The position numbers were made by a program, and so were the translations under genes. Shown here piece by piece: positions 48,990 through 59,845 of a stretch of DNA of 64,000 nucleotides (position 1 is its first letter; each line of letters begins with the position of its first letter). Below the pieces are notes generated by a model. It worked only from the letters and a program-made list of their open reading frames with translations. It did no database searches and was not told the origin of the DNA. The stretch spans positions 638,588 through 702,587 of the forward strand of contig NZ_CP056199.1 in assembly GCF_013782625.1 (NCBI RefSeq), written 5' to 3'. Origin of the DNA: Enterobacter sp. RHBSTW-00994 (GTDB taxonomy: Bacteria > Pseudomonadota > Gammaproteobacteria > Enterobacterales > Enterobacteriaceae).

Positions 48990-51452
48990 ATGCGAGTGTT
49001 GAAGTTCGGCGGTACATCAGTGGCAAATGCAGAACGTTTTCTGCGTGTTGCCGATATCCTGGAGAGCAACGCCAGGCAGGGGCAGGTGGCAACCGTGCTT
49101 TCTGCCCCTGCGAAAATCACCAACCATCTGGTGGCGATGATTGAGAAGACCATCGGTGGACAGGATGCACTCCCGAACATCAGCGACGCCGAGCGTATTT
49201 TCGCTGAGCTTCTGCAAGGGCTGGCTGATCTTCAGCCTGGTTTCCCGCTTGCACAACTGAAAACCGTTGTTGAGCATGAATTTGCACAGATCAAACACGT
49301 CCTGCATGGGATCAGCCTGTTGGGACAGTGCCCGGATAGCATCAATGCGGCGCTGATCTGTCGCGGTGAGAAACTTTCTATCGCTATCATGGCGGGCCTG
49401 CTGGAAGCGCGTGGCCATAACGTCACGGTGATCGACCCTGTAGAAAAACTGCTGGCGGTAGGCCATTACCTCGAATCGACCGTTGATATAGCCGAATCGA
49501 CCCGTCGCATTGCCGCGAGCAAAATTCCGTCTGACCACATGATCCTGATGGCTGGGTTTACTGCTGGAAACGAGAAGGGTGAACTGGTAGTGCTGGGCCG
49601 TAACGGCTCTGATTACTCTGCTGCAGTGCTGGCGGCCTGTTTACGTGCAGATTGTTGTGAGATCTGGACTGACGTCGACGGTGTTTATACCTGTGACCCG
49701 CGCCAGGTTCCGGACGCAAGGTTGTTGAAGTCGATGTCATATCAGGAAGCGATGGAGCTCTCCTACTTTGGCGCTAAAGTTCTTCACCCTCGTACGATTT
49801 CCCCAATTGCTCAGTTCCAAATTCCTTGCCTGATTAAAAACACCGGTAACCCACAAGCGCCGGGTACGCTGATTGGCGCGAGCACTGATGAGGATGGACT
49901 GCCGGTCAAAGGTATTTCCAACCTGAACAACATGGCGATGTTTAGCGTATCGGGACCCGGCATGAAAGGCATGGTTGGCATGGCTGCACGAGTCTTCGCC
50001 GCGATGTCACGCAATGGTATTTCTGTCGTGTTGATCACCCAGTCCTCTTCCGAGTACAGCATCAGTTTCTGTGTTCCCCAGCTTGACTGCCTGCGTGCTC
50101 GCCGCGCGCTTGAAGAAGAGTTCTATCTGGAGCTGAAAGAAGAGCTGCTGGAGCCGCTCTCTATCCAGGAACGTCTGGCGATCATCTCCGTGGTCGGTGA
50201 TGGCATGCGCACGTTGCGCGGGATCTCTGCCAAGTTCTTTGCCGCGTTGGCGCGCGCCAATATCAACATTGTCGCCATTGCACAGGGCTCGTCAGAGCGC
50301 TCTATCTCCGTTGTTGTTGATAACGAAGATGCGATGACAGGGGTCCGTGTCGTGCATCAGATGCTGTTCAACACCGACCAGGTGATTGAACTGTTCCTGG
50401 TGGGCGTGGGGGGCGTCGGAGGTGCGTTACTCGAACAGGTAAAGCGCCAGCAGGCATGGCTAAAGAAGAAACATATTGACCTGCGCGTGTGTGGTATCGC
50501 GAATTCAAAAGCGTTGCTGACCAATGTGCACGGTCTGAATCTGGAGAACTGGCAGGCGGAGATGGCAGAGGCGAAAGAGCCTTTCAATCTGGGGCGTCTG
50601 ATCCGCCTGGTCAAAGAGTATCACCTGCTAAATCCGGTGATTGTCGATTGTACTTCCAACCAGGCGGTGGCGGATCAGTATGCTGACTTCCTGCGTGAAG
50701 GATTCCATGTGGTCACGCCAAACAAAAAGGCGAACACCTCGTCAATGGATTACTACCACCAGTTGCGCCTGGCCGCCAGTAAGTCCCGTCGCAAGTTCCT
50801 GTATGACACCAACGTCGGGGCGGGATTGCCGGTTATCGAAAACCTGCAAAACCTGCTGAATGCGGGAGACGAGTTGCAGCGTTTCTCCGGTATTCTGTCT
50901 GGCTCGCTGTCATTCATCTTCGGGAAGCTTGATGAAGGCATGAGTCTTTCTCAGGCAACGAGCATTGCCCGTGAAATGGGCTTTACCGAACCCGATCCTC
51001 GTGATGATCTTTCTGGAATGGATGTGGCGCGTAAGCTTCTGATCCTGGCACGTGAGACCGGACGCGAACTGGAACTGTCTGATATCGTTATCGAACCTGT
51101 GCTTCCAGCAGGGTTCGACGACAGCGGTGACGTTAGTGCATTTATGGTCAATCTATCGCAACTCGATGACGCATTTGCTGCGCGAGTGGCGAAAGCCCGT
51201 GATGAAGGCAAGGTATTGCGCTATGTTGGCAATATCGAAGACGACGGCATTTGCCGCGTGAAGATCGCTGAAGTGGACGGGAACGATCCACTGTTCAAAG
51301 TCAAAAACGGCGAAAACGCCCTTGCGTTTTACAGCCACTATTATCAGCCATTACCGTTGGTCCTTCGCGGCTATGGCGCAGGGAACGATGTGACGGCTGC
51401 GGGTGTGTTTGCCGATCTGCTACGGACCCTGTCATGGAAGTTAGGAGTTTAA
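48990..51452 (+). CDS. thrA: ThrA, aspartokinase I / homoserine dehydrogenase I
   Basis: Bifunctional enzyme of 820 residues catalysing the first and third steps from aspartate to threonine. Aspartokinase domain with [17 protein letters not shown] and [13 protein letters not shown]; paired ACT domains (about 320-460, with [12 protein letters not shown] and [11 protein letters not shown]) for threonine feedback; homoserine dehydrogenase with NAD(P) site [12 protein letters not shown] and catalytic region [15 protein letters not shown]. Same length as E. coli. thrB starts one base after its stop. Confidence 0.98.
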   Translation: MRVLKFGGTSVANAERFLRVADILESNARQGQVATVLSAPAKITNHLVAMIEKTIGGQDALPNISDAERIFAELLQGLADLQPGFPLAQLKTVVEHEFAQIKHVLHGISLLGQCPDSINAALICRGEKLSIAIMAGLLEARGHNVTVIDPVEKLLAVGHYLESTVDIAESTRRIAASKIPSDHMILMAGFTAGNEKGELVVLGRNGSDYSAAVLAACLRADCCEIWTDVDGVYTCDPRQVPDARLLKSMSYQEAMELSYFGAKVLHPRTISPIAQFQIPCLIKNTGNPQAPGTLIGASTDEDGLPVKGISNLNNMAMFSVSGPGMKGMVGMAARVFAAMSRNGISVVLITQSSSEYSISFCVPQLDCLRARRALEEEFYLELKEELLEPLSIQERLAIISVVGDGMRTLRGISAKFFAALARANINIVAIAQGSSERSISVVVDNEDAMTGVRVVHQMLFNTDQVIELFLVGVGGVGGALLEQVKRQQAWLKKKHIDLRVCGIANSKALLTNVHGLNLENWQAEMAEAKEPFNLGRLIRLVKEYHLLNPVIVDCTSNQAVADQYADFLREGFHVVTPNKKANTSSMDYYHQLRLAASKSRRKFLYDTNVGAGLPVIENLQNLLNAGDELQRFSGILSGSLSFIFGKLDEGMSLSQATSIAREMGFTEPDPRDDLSGMDVARKLLILARETGRELELSDIVIEPVLPAGFDDSGDVSAFMVNLSQLDDAFAARVAKARDEGKVLRYVGNIEDDGICRVKIAEVDGNDPLFKVKNGENALAFYSHYYQPLPLVLRGYGAGNDVTAAGVFADLLRTLSWKLGV

Positions 51453-51453
51453 C

Positions 51454-52383
51454 ATGGTGAAAGTTTATGCCCCGGCTTCCAGCGCCAATATGAGCGTCGG
51501 ATTTGATGTGCTGGGTGCGGCGGTGACGCCGGTCAATGGTTCGCTGCTGGGTGATACCGTTACGGTAGAAGCGGCAGACAGCTTTAGTCTGAATAACATT
51601 GGCCGCTTTGCCAGCAAACTGCCGGCAGAACCGCGCGAGAATATTGTGTATCAGTGCTGGGAGCGATTCTGTCAGGAGATCGGCAAAAATGTGCCCGTCG
51701 CCATGACGCTGGAAAAAAGTATGCCGATCGGCTCCGGGCTTGGCTCCAGTGCCTGTTCTGTGGTTGCTGCGCTGGTTGCCATGAATGAGCATTGCGGTAA
51801 GCCGCTTAACAACAACCGCCTGCTGGGATTAATGGGCGAGCTGGAAGGGCGGATTTCCGGCAGCATCCACTACGATAATGTGGCTCCGTGTTTCCTCGGC
51901 GGCATGCAGTTGATGATTGAAGAAAACGGCATCATCAGCCAGCAAGTTCCGGGATTTGATGAGTGGTTATGGGTGCTGGCGTATCCGGGCATTAAAGTGT
52001 CTACCGCCGAAGCCCGTGCGATTTTGCCTGCTCAGTACCGTCGTCAGGATTGTATTGCGCATGGCCGCCATCTGGCGGGCTTTATCCATGCCTGTTACAC
52101 CCGTCAGCCACAGCTTGCAGCGAAATTAATGAAAGACGTTATTGCTGAGCCGTATCGCACGAAGCTGCTGCCAGGGTTCAACGAAGCGCGGCAAGCGTCA
52201 CTGGATATTGGTGCGCAGGCGTGCGGGATTTCGGGTTCCGGCCCAACGCTGTTTGCATTATGCGATAAGCCTGACACCGCGCAGCGCGTGGCTGAGTGGC
52301 TCTCTAAACACTACCTGCAAAATCAGGAAGGCTTTGTTCATATTTGCCGTCTGGACACGGCTGGCGCACGAGTACTGGGATAA
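51454..52383 (+). CDS. thrB: ThrB, homoserine kinase
   Basis: GHMP kinase converting homoserine to O-phosphohomoserine. 309 residues (E. coli 310). ATP loop [17 protein letters not shown] near residue 90, N-terminal [18 protein letters not shown], and C-terminal [12 protein letters not shown]. Sits between thrA (1 bp) and thrC (3 bp), so translation is probably coupled. Confidence 0.98.
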   Translation: MVKVYAPASSANMSVGFDVLGAAVTPVNGSLLGDTVTVEAADSFSLNNIGRFASKLPAEPRENIVYQCWERFCQEIGKNVPVAMTLEKSMPIGSGLGSSACSVVAALVAMNEHCGKPLNNNRLLGLMGELEGRISGSIHYDNVAPCFLGGMQLMIEENGIISQQVPGFDEWLWVLAYPGIKVSTAEARAILPAQYRRQDCIAHGRHLAGFIHACYTRQPQLAAKLMKDVIAEPYRTKLLPGFNEARQASLDIGAQACGISGSGPTLFALCDKPDTAQRVAEWLSKHYLQNQEGFVHICRLDTAGARVLG

Positions 52384-52386
52384 ATA

Positions 52387-53673
52387 ATGAAACTCTACAA
52401 CCTTAAAGATCATAACGAGCAGGTCAGCTTCGCGCAGGCAGTCACGCAGGGATTAGGTAAAAACCAGGGGCTGTTCTTCCCGCACGATCTGCCGGAATTT
52501 CAACTGACGGAAATTGATGAGATGCTCAAGCTGGATTTCGTCACCCGCAGTGCGAAAATTCTCTCGGCGTTTATTGGCGATGAAATTCCACAGGCGCAGT
52601 TGGAAGAACGCGTGCGCGCGGCATTTGCGTTCCCGGCGCCGGTCAATCCGGTCGAGCCAGATGTGGGCTGCCTGGAGTTGTTCCACGGTCCAACACTGGC
52701 CTTTAAAGATTTTGGCGGCCGTTTTATGGCGCAAATGTTGACCCATATCAGCGGTGACAAACCTGTCACCATCCTGACGGCAACATCCGGTGATACCGGC
52801 GCAGCAGTGGCACACGCATTCTATGGTCTGAAAAACGTTCGTGTCGTGATCCTCTATCCGCAGGGAAAAATCAGCCCATTGCAGGAAAAACTGTTCTGTA
52901 CTCTCGGCGGCAATATTGAAACTGTGGCGATCGATGGTGATTTCGATGCCTGCCAGGCGCTGGTTAAACAGGCCTTTGATGACGAAGAACTGAAAACTGC
53001 GCTGGGTCTGAACTCGGCAAACTCGATCAACATCAGTCGTCTTCTGGCGCAGATTTGTTACTACTTTGAAGCGGTTGCACAACTGCCACAGGAAGCCCGT
53101 AATCAACTGGTGATCTCTGTGCCAAGCGGCAACTTTGGCGACCTGACGGCAGGTTTACTGGCGAAATCTCTGGGTCTGCCAGTAAAACGCTTTATTGCTG
53201 CCACCAATGCTAACGACACCGTGCCACGTTTCCTGCAAGACGGGAAATGGGCGCCACACGCGACTCAGGCAACACTCTCTAACGCCATGGACGTGAGCCA
53301 GCCAAACAACTGGCCACGTGTGGAAGAGCTGTTCCGCCGTAAGGTCTGGCGTCTGGGCGATCTGGGCTATGCAGCTGTGACGGATGAAACCACCAAAGCG
53401 ACGATGCGTGAACTTAAAGCGGTGGGCTACACTTCTGAACCACACGCGGCGATTGCTTACCGCGCTCTGCGCGACCAACTGAATCCAGGTGAATATGGTC
53501 TGTTCCTCGGAACGGCGCATCCAGCGAAGTTTAAAGAAAGTGTGGATGAGATCCTGGGTGAATCGCTGCCGCTGCCAAAAGAGCTGGCAGACCGCGCTGA
53601 TCTGCCGCTGCTGTCTCACAATCTGCCTGCGGATTTTTCGGCACTGCGTAAATTGATGATGACCAACGCGTAA
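52387..53673 (+). CDS. thrC: ThrC, threonine synthase
   Basis: PLP enzyme converting O-phosphohomoserine to threonine. 428 residues as in E. coli. PLP Lys107 is in TLAFKDFGGRF; the phosphate-binding loop is SGNFGDLTAGLL and TATSGDTGAAVAHAF is the substrate loop. Last gene of thrLABC. Confidence 0.98.
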   Translation: MKLYNLKDHNEQVSFAQAVTQGLGKNQGLFFPHDLPEFQLTEIDEMLKLDFVTRSAKILSAFIGDEIPQAQLEERVRAAFAFPAPVNPVEPDVGCLELFHGPTLAFKDFGGRFMAQMLTHISGDKPVTILTATSGDTGAAVAHAFYGLKNVRVVILYPQGKISPLQEKLFCTLGGNIETVAIDGDFDACQALVKQAFDDEELKTALGLNSANSINISRLLAQICYYFEAVAQLPQEARNQLVISVPSGNFGDLTAGLLAKSLGLPVKRFIAATNANDTVPRFLQDGKWAPHATQATLSNAMDVSQPNNWPRVEELFRRKVWRLGDLGYAAVTDETTKATMRELKAVGYTSEPHAAIAYRALRDQLNPGEYGLFLGTAHPAKFKESVDEILGESLPLPKELADRADLPLLSHNLPADFSALRKLMMTNA

Positions 53674-53727
53674 TTTTTTTCGCCCGGTGAGTGACGCGCC
53701 ACCGGGTATCAAGCAGCATCAATAACA

Positions 53728-53762
53728 GGCCGGGTCAGGCATCTTTGCCACCCGGCCTTTTT
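53728..53762 (+). terminator. Terminator of the thr operon, with a REP-like hairpin before it
   Basis: GGCCGGGT / ACCCGGCC stem followed by TTTTT. Just upstream, CCCGGTG...CCACCGGG (53,683-53,706) is a second REP-like hairpin directly after the thrC stop. Confidence 0.85.
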
Positions 53763-53920
53763 ATGGAGAAATTAAGGAGAGATTGAGCAGGAATAAAGTA
53801 GAAATTCCCAATAAATGCGGTCACTTAGAGATTAGGATTGCAGAGAATAACATCCCCGATTCCCCTCACGTAATCTCCTTACATCGGCCCACGTTGGGCA
53901 AGATTAATAAGGAGTAACCT

Positions 53921-54214
53921 ATGTCTACATTGAAACCTGCTCTGCTGGCACTTTCGCTGATGCTGGTCGCTCCCATGGCGGTACAGGCTGCAGAAATCAC
54001 ACTTGTCCCTGCGGTAAAACTACAGATAGGCGATCAGGATAATCGTGGACATTACTGGGATGGTGGCCACTGGCGCGACCATGACTGGTGGAAATCACAT
54101 TATGAATGGCGCGACAACCGCTGGCATCCGCATGATGAACATCGTGGTCATGATGACCGCCATGACGACCATCGTGATGATCATCGTCCTGGCCCGGACT
54201 GGAAACACCATTAA
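53921..54214 (+). CDS. yaaX: YaaX, small secreted protein (DUF2502)
   Basis: A 97-residue protein matching E. coli YaaX. Signal peptide 1-23 ([15 protein letters not shown], ending VQA before AEITLVP). The mature part starts with [20 protein letters not shown], then [10 protein letters not shown], and ends in a His/Asp/Arg-rich tail ([12 protein letters not shown]) that could bind metal. E. coli has a His/Pro tail here instead. Function unknown. Confidence 0.9.
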   Translation: MSTLKPALLALSLMLVAPMAVQAAEITLVPAVKLQIGDQDNRGHYWDGGHWRDHDWWKSHYEWRDNRWHPHDEHRGHDDRHDDHRDDHRPGPDWKHH

Positions 54215-54217
54215 TCT

Positions 54218-54243
54218 TTTCCCCCGCCAGGCGGCGGGGGAAA
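54218..54243. terminator. GC hairpin between yaaX and yaaA
   Basis: TTTCCCCCGCC / GGCGGGGGAAA with a 4-nt loop, between two convergent genes. T-runs are short, so termination is plausible but not certain. Confidence 0.5.
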
Positions 54244-54247
54244 TGTA

Positions 54248-55021
54248 TTACTGCTCGTGACGCTTAAACACCAGTTCACCTTTCCCTGACGTTTCCTCGT
54301 CAAAGAAATATCCTTCGCTGTTAAACCCGGTTAACTGTTCTGGCTTCGTCAGGCGGTTTTGAATGATGTAGCGGCTCATCAGCCCACGCGCTTTCTTGGC
54401 GTAGAAACTGATCACTTTAAACTTACCGTTTTTCTCGTCCAGGAATACCGGCTTGATGATCTCTGCATTCAGCTTTTTCGGTTTCACGGATTTGTAGTAC
54501 TCGTCAGAGGCCAGATTGATCACGATGTTATCGCCCTGAGCCTGCAGCGCTGCATTCAGCTTATCGGTAATGGTCTCGCCCCAGAAATGGTAGAGGTCTT
54601 TGCCTTTTGCATTTTCCAGACGGATGCCCATTTCCAGGCGATAAGGTTGCATCAGATCCAGTGGGCGCAGGACGCCATACAGGCCGGATAGCATGCGCAG
54701 ATGTTGCTGAGCAAAATCGAAGTCGGCTTCGCTAAACTCTTCCGCCTGAAGGCCGGTATAAACGTCGCCTTTAAAGGCCAGAAGTGCCTGACGAGCGTTC
54801 GACGGCGTGAAGTTGGGCTGCCAGTCGTGAAAACGGGTGGCGTTAAGATCCGCCAGTTTATCGCTGATGCTCATCAAAGAGGCGATTTGTGGCGCGGAGA
54901 GTTTACGTGCCTCGTGGATCAACTGTTGCGAATAGTCCAGCAGTTCTGGCTGGGTATAACGATCGGTTGCGAGCGGGCTCTGGTAATCGAGCGTTTTTGC
55001 AGGTGAAATCAGAATCAGCAT
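54248..55021 (-). CDS. yaaA: YaaA, peroxide stress resistance protein
   Basis: A 257-residue DUF328/UPF0246 protein (E. coli 258). E. coli YaaA is OxyR-induced and lowers intracellular free iron, limiting Fenton damage; the fold binds DNA. Family blocks [43 protein letters not shown] and [14 protein letters not shown] are present. I start at 55021, matching the E. coli N-terminus and with AAGGAC upstream; the 16-residue longer reading is unlikely. Confidence 0.94.
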   Translation of the reverse strand: MLILISPAKTLDYQSPLATDRYTQPELLDYSQQLIHEARKLSAPQIASLMSISDKLADLNATRFHDWQPNFTPSNARQALLAFKGDVYTGLQAEEFSEADFDFAQQHLRMLSGLYGVLRPLDLMQPYRLEMGIRLENAKGKDLYHFWGETITDKLNAALQAQGDNIVINLASDEYYKSVKPKKLNAEIIKPVFLDEKNGKFKVISFYAKKARGLMSRYIIQNRLTKPEQLTGFNSEGYFFDEETSGKGELVFKRHEQ

Positions 55022-55087
55022 ATCCAGTCCTTGCAGGAAATTTAGAGCGACTTTAGCAAAAAAACGCATTGAATAGATCGATGGCTG

Positions 55088-56518
55088 TTATTGCCGTGGC
55101 AAATCATCCCAGGCACCAGGCGCAATTTGCGACTCAATTTCAGGGTAACGTGACGCATCAAAGACAGGTTGTACGCCAAGCTTACGCTGGCGAAGATAAT
55201 CCCGGGCAATAAGCGTCACGACCGGAGAGAGCAATAAAATTGCCGTCAGATTAGTGATTGCCATCAGCGCCATAATGACATCTGCCAGTTGCCAGACGAG
55301 TGGCAAGCTGAGCAACGACCCTGCCATGACCATCAGGATCACCCCAAGACGCAATACCCATTGGGTTCTTCGTGAATCGAGACGCAGGAAGATGAGATTG
55401 TTTTCGGCGTAAATGTAGTTTGCCACTATTGAACTAAAGGCAAACAGGATAACGATAAGCGAGACGAAGCCTGCTCCCCACCCCCCGGCCAGATTGACCA
55501 ACGCTTGCTGAACCAGCTGGATCCCGGCGGTTCCAGATGCGTGTGGAAGTGGGCCTGCAAGAAGCACAATCATGGCGCTGGCGGAGCAAATCACGATGGT
55601 ATCTGTAAAGACACCAATCATCTGAACGATGCCTTGCGCGGCCGGGTGAGGGGGCCACGATGCGGCTGCAGCGGCTGCATTTGGCGTTGATCCCATTCCT
55701 GCCTCGTTAGAGAACATTCCGCGCTGAAAGCCGGCGGTCAACGCCTGACTGATGGTATAGCCTAGTGCGCCAGACGCAGCTTCTCGCCAGCCAAAGGCAC
55801 TTTGAAAAATCGTCGCAATTACATCGGGCAACTGATCGATATGTATGACGGTGACAAACAGTCCGGCCGCTACCCACAGAAGCGCCATTGCCGGAACCAT
55901 CCACTGCATCAAACGTGCTACACCTTTGATGCCTGTTGTCATGGTTAACAGCGTGAATGCCGCGAGTACAGCTCCGGTAAGCCACTCCGGGCAACTGAAT
56001 GCATAGCGCAACGCATGAGCGACAGAATTCGCCTGTACGGTGTTGAAAATGAGGCCGTAAGCCAGGAGCAAAAAGAGCGAGAAGAGAATGCCCATCCAGC
56101 GCATTCCCAGACCTCGGGACATGTACCACGCCGGTCCACCTCGAAACTGGCCGTTTTTATCCTGCTCTTTGTAGAGTTGAGCCAGTGAGCATTCGGCGAA
56201 GGAGGTAGCCATACCGATTATTGCCGTGACCCACATCCAGAAAACAGCGCCTGGGCCGCCAGCACTAATGGCTAATGCCACCCCCGCCAGGTTGCCGCTG
56301 CCGACGCGCGCAGCAAGGCTGGTGCAGAGTGCCTGGAATGAGGTGAGTCCGCCAGGCTGTGGACTGACGCTGTTTTTCAGACTTTTGCTAAACTGGCGAA
56401 TATAACGAAACTGAATAAAACCGCTGCGAAGCGTGAACCATATACCTGCTCCCAGTAGCAGATATATCATGATCGAACCCCAGAGGATTTCGTTGATAAA
56501 TGAGAGGAAATCAGGCAT
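55088..56518 (-). CDS. yaaJ: YaaJ, sodium:alanine/glycine symporter family
   Basis: Inner-membrane AGCS transporter, 476 residues and about ten membrane helices. Signature AARVGSGNLAGVALAI and GGPGAVFWMW near residue 75-105, and NEAGMGSTPNAAAAA in the middle, are the family hallmarks. Substrate likely alanine or glycine with Na+; untested. I start at 56518 (MPDFLSFINEILWG) as in E. coli instead of 56542. Confidence 0.94.
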   Translation of the reverse strand: MPDFLSFINEILWGSIMIYLLLGAGIWFTLRSGFIQFRYIRQFSKSLKNSVSPQPGGLTSFQALCTSLAARVGSGNLAGVALAISAGGPGAVFWMWVTAIIGMATSFAECSLAQLYKEQDKNGQFRGGPAWYMSRGLGMRWMGILFSLFLLLAYGLIFNTVQANSVAHALRYAFSCPEWLTGAVLAAFTLLTMTTGIKGVARLMQWMVPAMALLWVAAGLFVTVIHIDQLPDVIATIFQSAFGWREAASGALGYTISQALTAGFQRGMFSNEAGMGSTPNAAAAAASWPPHPAAQGIVQMIGVFTDTIVICSASAMIVLLAGPLPHASGTAGIQLVQQALVNLAGGWGAGFVSLIVILFAFSSIVANYIYAENNLIFLRLDSRRTQWVLRLGVILMVMAGSLLSLPLVWQLADVIMALMAITNLTAILLLSPVVTLIARDYLRQRKLGVQPVFDASRYPEIESQIAPGAWDDLPRQ

Positions 56519-56780
56519 TAACGTCCCTCTTGTTGATGCCAAAGTGAATATGTAAGCGCTACCACTGATTGACCATGCTGTTACTTAGCAGGCTGTTAAT
56601 ATTCTGAGTTTATCATACTATGGCTAAGCGCACTGTCTGCGGTTGCGCTACCCCTCTGTCGTGTTATCATCAGAGCAGACCGGTTACATCCCCCTAACAA
56701 GTAAACCTGTCATTTTTCCGCTGCTGGCAAGCTGTCGGTCGCGTGAATTATCCAGGGCACGTTAAAAGAGAAACACTATC

Positions 56781-57734
56781 ATGACGGATAAATTGACCTC
56801 CCTTCGTCAGTTCACCACTGTCGTAGCTGACACCGGAGATATCGCGGCAATGAAGTTGTATCAGCCGCAGGATGCCACAACTAACCCTTCTCTGATCCTT
56901 AACGCCGCGCAGATCCCTGAGTATCGTAAACTGATCGACGACGCTGTGACCTGGGCGAAAGCGCAGAGCAACGATCGCGCGCAGCAGGTTGTGGATGCAA
57001 CTGACAAACTGGCTGTAAACATCGGTCTGGAAATCCTGAAACTGGTTCCGGGTCGTATTTCTACTGAAGTTGATGCGCGTCTGTCCTACGACACCGAAGC
57101 GTCAATCGCGAAAGCCAAACACCTGATCAAACTGTACAACGATGCTGGTATCAGCAACGATCGTATCCTGATCAAGCTGGCTTCAACCTGGCAGGGTATC
57201 CGCGCAGCAGAGCAGCTGGAAAAAGAAGGTATCAACTGTAACCTGACGCTGCTGTTCTCCTTCGCTCAGGCGCGTGCATGTGCAGAAGCAGGTGTTTACC
57301 TGATTTCTCCGTTCGTGGGCCGTATTCTGGACTGGTACAAAGCCAACACCGACAAGAAAGAGTACGCAGCATCTGAAGATCCAGGCGTTGTTTCTGTTAC
57401 TGAGATCTACGAGTACTACAAACAGCACGGCTATGAAACTGTCGTGATGGGCGCAAGCTTCCGTAACGTTGGCGAAATCATCGAGCTGGCTGGCTGTGAT
57501 CGTCTGACCATCGCACCTGCACTGCTGAAAGAGCTGGCAGAAAGCGAAGGTGCGCTGGAGCGTAAACTGTCCTATACCGGTGAAGTGAAAGCGCGCCCAG
57601 AGCGCATCACGGAATCCGAGTTCCTGTGGCAGCACAACCAGGATCCAATGGCGGTAGATAAACTGGCGGACGGTATCCGTAAGTTTGCTGTTGACCAGGA
57701 AAAACTGGAAAAAATGATCGGCGACCTGCTGTAA
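56781..57734 (+). CDS. talB: TalB, transaldolase B
   Basis: Pentose-phosphate enzyme moving a dihydroxyacetone unit between sugar phosphates. 317 residues, as in E. coli. Schiff-base Lys132 in [10 protein letters not shown], with [10 protein letters not shown] at the N-terminus and the [13 protein letters not shown] strand. Strong codon bias fits high expression. A 262-bp gap upstream holds its promoter. Confidence 0.98.
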   Translation: MTDKLTSLRQFTTVVADTGDIAAMKLYQPQDATTNPSLILNAAQIPEYRKLIDDAVTWAKAQSNDRAQQVVDATDKLAVNIGLEILKLVPGRISTEVDARLSYDTEASIAKAKHLIKLYNDAGISNDRILIKLASTWQGIRAAEQLEKEGINCNLTLLFSFAQARACAEAGVYLISPFVGRILDWYKANTDKKEYAASEDPGVVSVTEIYEYYKQHGYETVVMGASFRNVGEIIELAGCDRLTIAPALLKELAESEGALERKLSYTGEVKARPERITESEFLWQHNQDPMAVDKLADGIRKFAVDQEKLEKMIGDLL

Positions 57735-57741
57735 TCATTGC

Positions 57742-57772
57742 GCGTGACCGGGGTCCCGGTCACGCTACTTCT
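57742..57772 (+). terminator. Probable terminator of talB
   Basis: GCGTGACCGGG / CCCGGTCACGC almost perfect stem, followed by TACTTCTT, 8 bp after the talB stop. Confidence 0.75.
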
Positions 57773-57844
57773 TAAGTACCCTGTCTGATTTTCCCCTCTG
57801 CGTGTATCATTCCTCATCATCTGTATTGGTTGAATGGAATGGAT

Positions 57845-58432
57845 ATGAATACCTTACGCATCGGCTTAGTTTCGATTTCTGACCGCGCCTCCAGCGGTGT
57901 TTATCAGGATAAAGGCATCCCCGCACTTCAGGAGTGGCTGGGTAACGTGCTGACGACACCTTTTGAAATCCAGACCCGATTGATTCCTGATGAGCAGGCG
58001 ATCATCGAGCAGACGCTGTGCGAGCTGGTGGATGAAATGAGTTGCCATCTTGTCCTCACTACCGGGGGAACAGGGCCTGCACGCCGCGATGTCACACCGG
58101 ATGCCACGCTGGCGATTGCCGATCGTGAAATGCCTGGCTTTGGCGAGCAGATGCGCCAGATCAGTCTGCACTTTGTCCCGACCGCTATTTTGTCCCGTCA
58201 GGTTGGCGTGATCCGCAAACAGGCGTTGATCCTTAACCTGCCAGGCCAGCCTAAATCGATTAAAGAGACGCTGGAAGGGGTAAAAGCAGAAGATGGTCGC
58301 GTGGTTGTGCCAGGAATTTTTGCAAGTGTACCGTATTGTATACAGTTGCTGGAGGGCCCCTATGTGGAAACTGACCCACAGATCGTAGCAGCTTTTCGTC
58401 CTAAAAGCGCACGTCGCGAGACAATCTCCTGA
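57845..58432 (+). CDS. mog: Mog, molybdopterin adenylyltransferase
   Basis: Adenylates molybdopterin before metal insertion by MoeA in molybdenum-cofactor synthesis. 195 residues. MoaB/Mog signature TTGGTGPARRDVTPDAT and the C-terminal LNLPGQPKSIKETLEG are conserved. I start at the ATG at 57845 (MNTLRIGLVSIS) as in E. coli; ATGs a few codons upstream are also in frame. Its presence beside a ModE-boxed importer may be chance, as mog follows talB in E. coli too. Confidence 0.95.
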   Translation: MNTLRIGLVSISDRASSGVYQDKGIPALQEWLGNVLTTPFEIQTRLIPDEQAIIEQTLCELVDEMSCHLVLTTGGTGPARRDVTPDATLAIADREMPGFGEQMRQISLHFVPTAILSRQVGVIRKQALILNLPGQPKSIKETLEGVKAEDGRVVVPGIFASVPYCIQLLEGPYVETDPQIVAAFRPKSARRETIS

Positions 58433-58555
58433 AGTTAACAAATATGTGACATTAGCTACAGCCGCGGTAGCGTGTGGATTGATTTACGGTATAGTAATTT
58501 TTTCTTTACGATTTCTGTAAAAATAAATCCACAACGCTGATAACAATGGTTCGCT

Positions 58556-59845
58556 ATGTCACATTACACCCGACCTCTGAATCGTCAGGACTATAAAACG
58601 CTCACGCTTGCGGCACTTGGCGGCGCGCTGGAGTTTTACGATTTCATCATCTTTGTTTTCTTCGCTGCCGTCGTGGGAGAGTTGTTCTTCCCGGCGGATA
58701 TTCCAGAGTGGCTGCGTCAGGTACAGACATTCGGTATTTTTGCCGCTGGCTATCTTGCTCGCCCTCTGGGCGGGATTGTGATGGCTCACTTTGGCGATTT
58801 GGTTGGGCGTAAGAAAATGTTTACCCTCAGCATATTACTGATGGCCGTCCCCACGCTGGCGATTGGCCTGCTGCCAACCTATGCCACGATGGGCATCATT
58901 GCTCCCTTATTATTGCTGTTGATGCGTATCCTTCAGGGTGCGGCGATTGGCGGTGAAGTGCCTGGCGCCTGGGTGTTTGTCGCTGAGCATGTACCCGCGC
59001 GCCGCATCGGCATTGCCTGCGGAACATTAACGGCGGGCCTGACGGTCGGTATCCTGCTTGGATCTGTTGTTGCCACGATTATCAATACCAGCATGACGCC
59101 ACAGGCTGTTCATGACGGGGGCTGGCGCATTCCCTTCCTGCTGGGGGGCGTGTTCGGTCTGGTTGCTATGTATCTGCGTCGTTGGTTGCAGGAAACGCCT
59201 ATTTTCCTGGAGATGCAGCAGCGTAAAGCGCTGGCGCAGGAGCTACCGGTAAAATCAGTGGTGGTACATCATAAAAAAGCTGTGGTGGTATCGATGCTGC
59301 TTACCTGGTTGCTGTCGGCGGGTATCGTGGTGGTTATTTTGATGTCACCCGTCTGGCTGCAAAAACAGTATGGCTTCGCCCCGGCAGTAACGCTTCAGGC
59401 AAACAGTATTGCCACTATCATGCTCTGCGTTGGTTGTCTGACGGCCGGTGTTGCAGTGGATCGCATTGGCGCAAGCCTGACGTTTATCGTCGGTAGCGTG
59501 TTGCTGGCGGTATCAAGCTGGGCGTTCTACCATCTTGCAGGGAGCCATCCTGAACAGCTGTTCCTGCTCTATGGCGTGGTGGGATTGTGTGTCGGGGTCG
59601 TTGGCGCAGTGCCTTATGTGATGGTGCGGGCGTTTCCCCCAGAGGTGCGCTTTACCGGGATTTCGTTCTCTTACAACGTCTCCTATGCCATTTTCGGTGG
59701 CTTAACGCCGATTGCCGTTACCCTGTTAATGGGCGTTTCGCCTATGGCTCCCGCCTGGTATGTACTGGCACTGTCACTGATGGGACTGGCATTAGGCGTC
59801 TGGCTGCGTCAAAAACCGCTGGAAGCCCCTGTGTTTGCTCGTTAA
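58556..59845 (+). CDS. MFS metabolite:proton symporter (MHS/ProP-like)
   Basis: A 429-residue permease with 12 predicted helices. Family features: LEFYDFIIFVFFAAVVG in helix 1, RPLGGIVMAHFGDLVGRKKMF (MFS loop 2-3 signature, R-x-GD-x-GR-K) and ILQGAAIGGEVPGAWVF in helix 4. This pattern is that of the metabolite:H+ symporter group (ProP, KgtP, CitA, ShiA); substrate unknown. In E. coli K-12 satP follows mog, so this gene is a local difference. Convergent with the WtpB-like gene, overlapping by four bases. Confidence 0.9.
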   Translation: MSHYTRPLNRQDYKTLTLAALGGALEFYDFIIFVFFAAVVGELFFPADIPEWLRQVQTFGIFAAGYLARPLGGIVMAHFGDLVGRKKMFTLSILLMAVPTLAIGLLPTYATMGIIAPLLLLLMRILQGAAIGGEVPGAWVFVAEHVPARRIGIACGTLTAGLTVGILLGSVVATIINTSMTPQAVHDGGWRIPFLLGGVFGLVAMYLRRWLQETPIFLEMQQRKALAQELPVKSVVVHHKKAVVVSMLLTWLLSAGIVVVILMSPVWLQKQYGFAPAVTLQANSIATIMLCVGCLTAGVAVDRIGASLTFIVGSVLLAVSSWAFYHLAGSHPEQLFLLYGVVGLCVGVVGAVPYVMVRAFPPEVRFTGISFSYNVSYAIFGGLTPIAVTLLMGVSPMAPAWYVLALSLMGLALGVWLRQKPLEAPVFAR

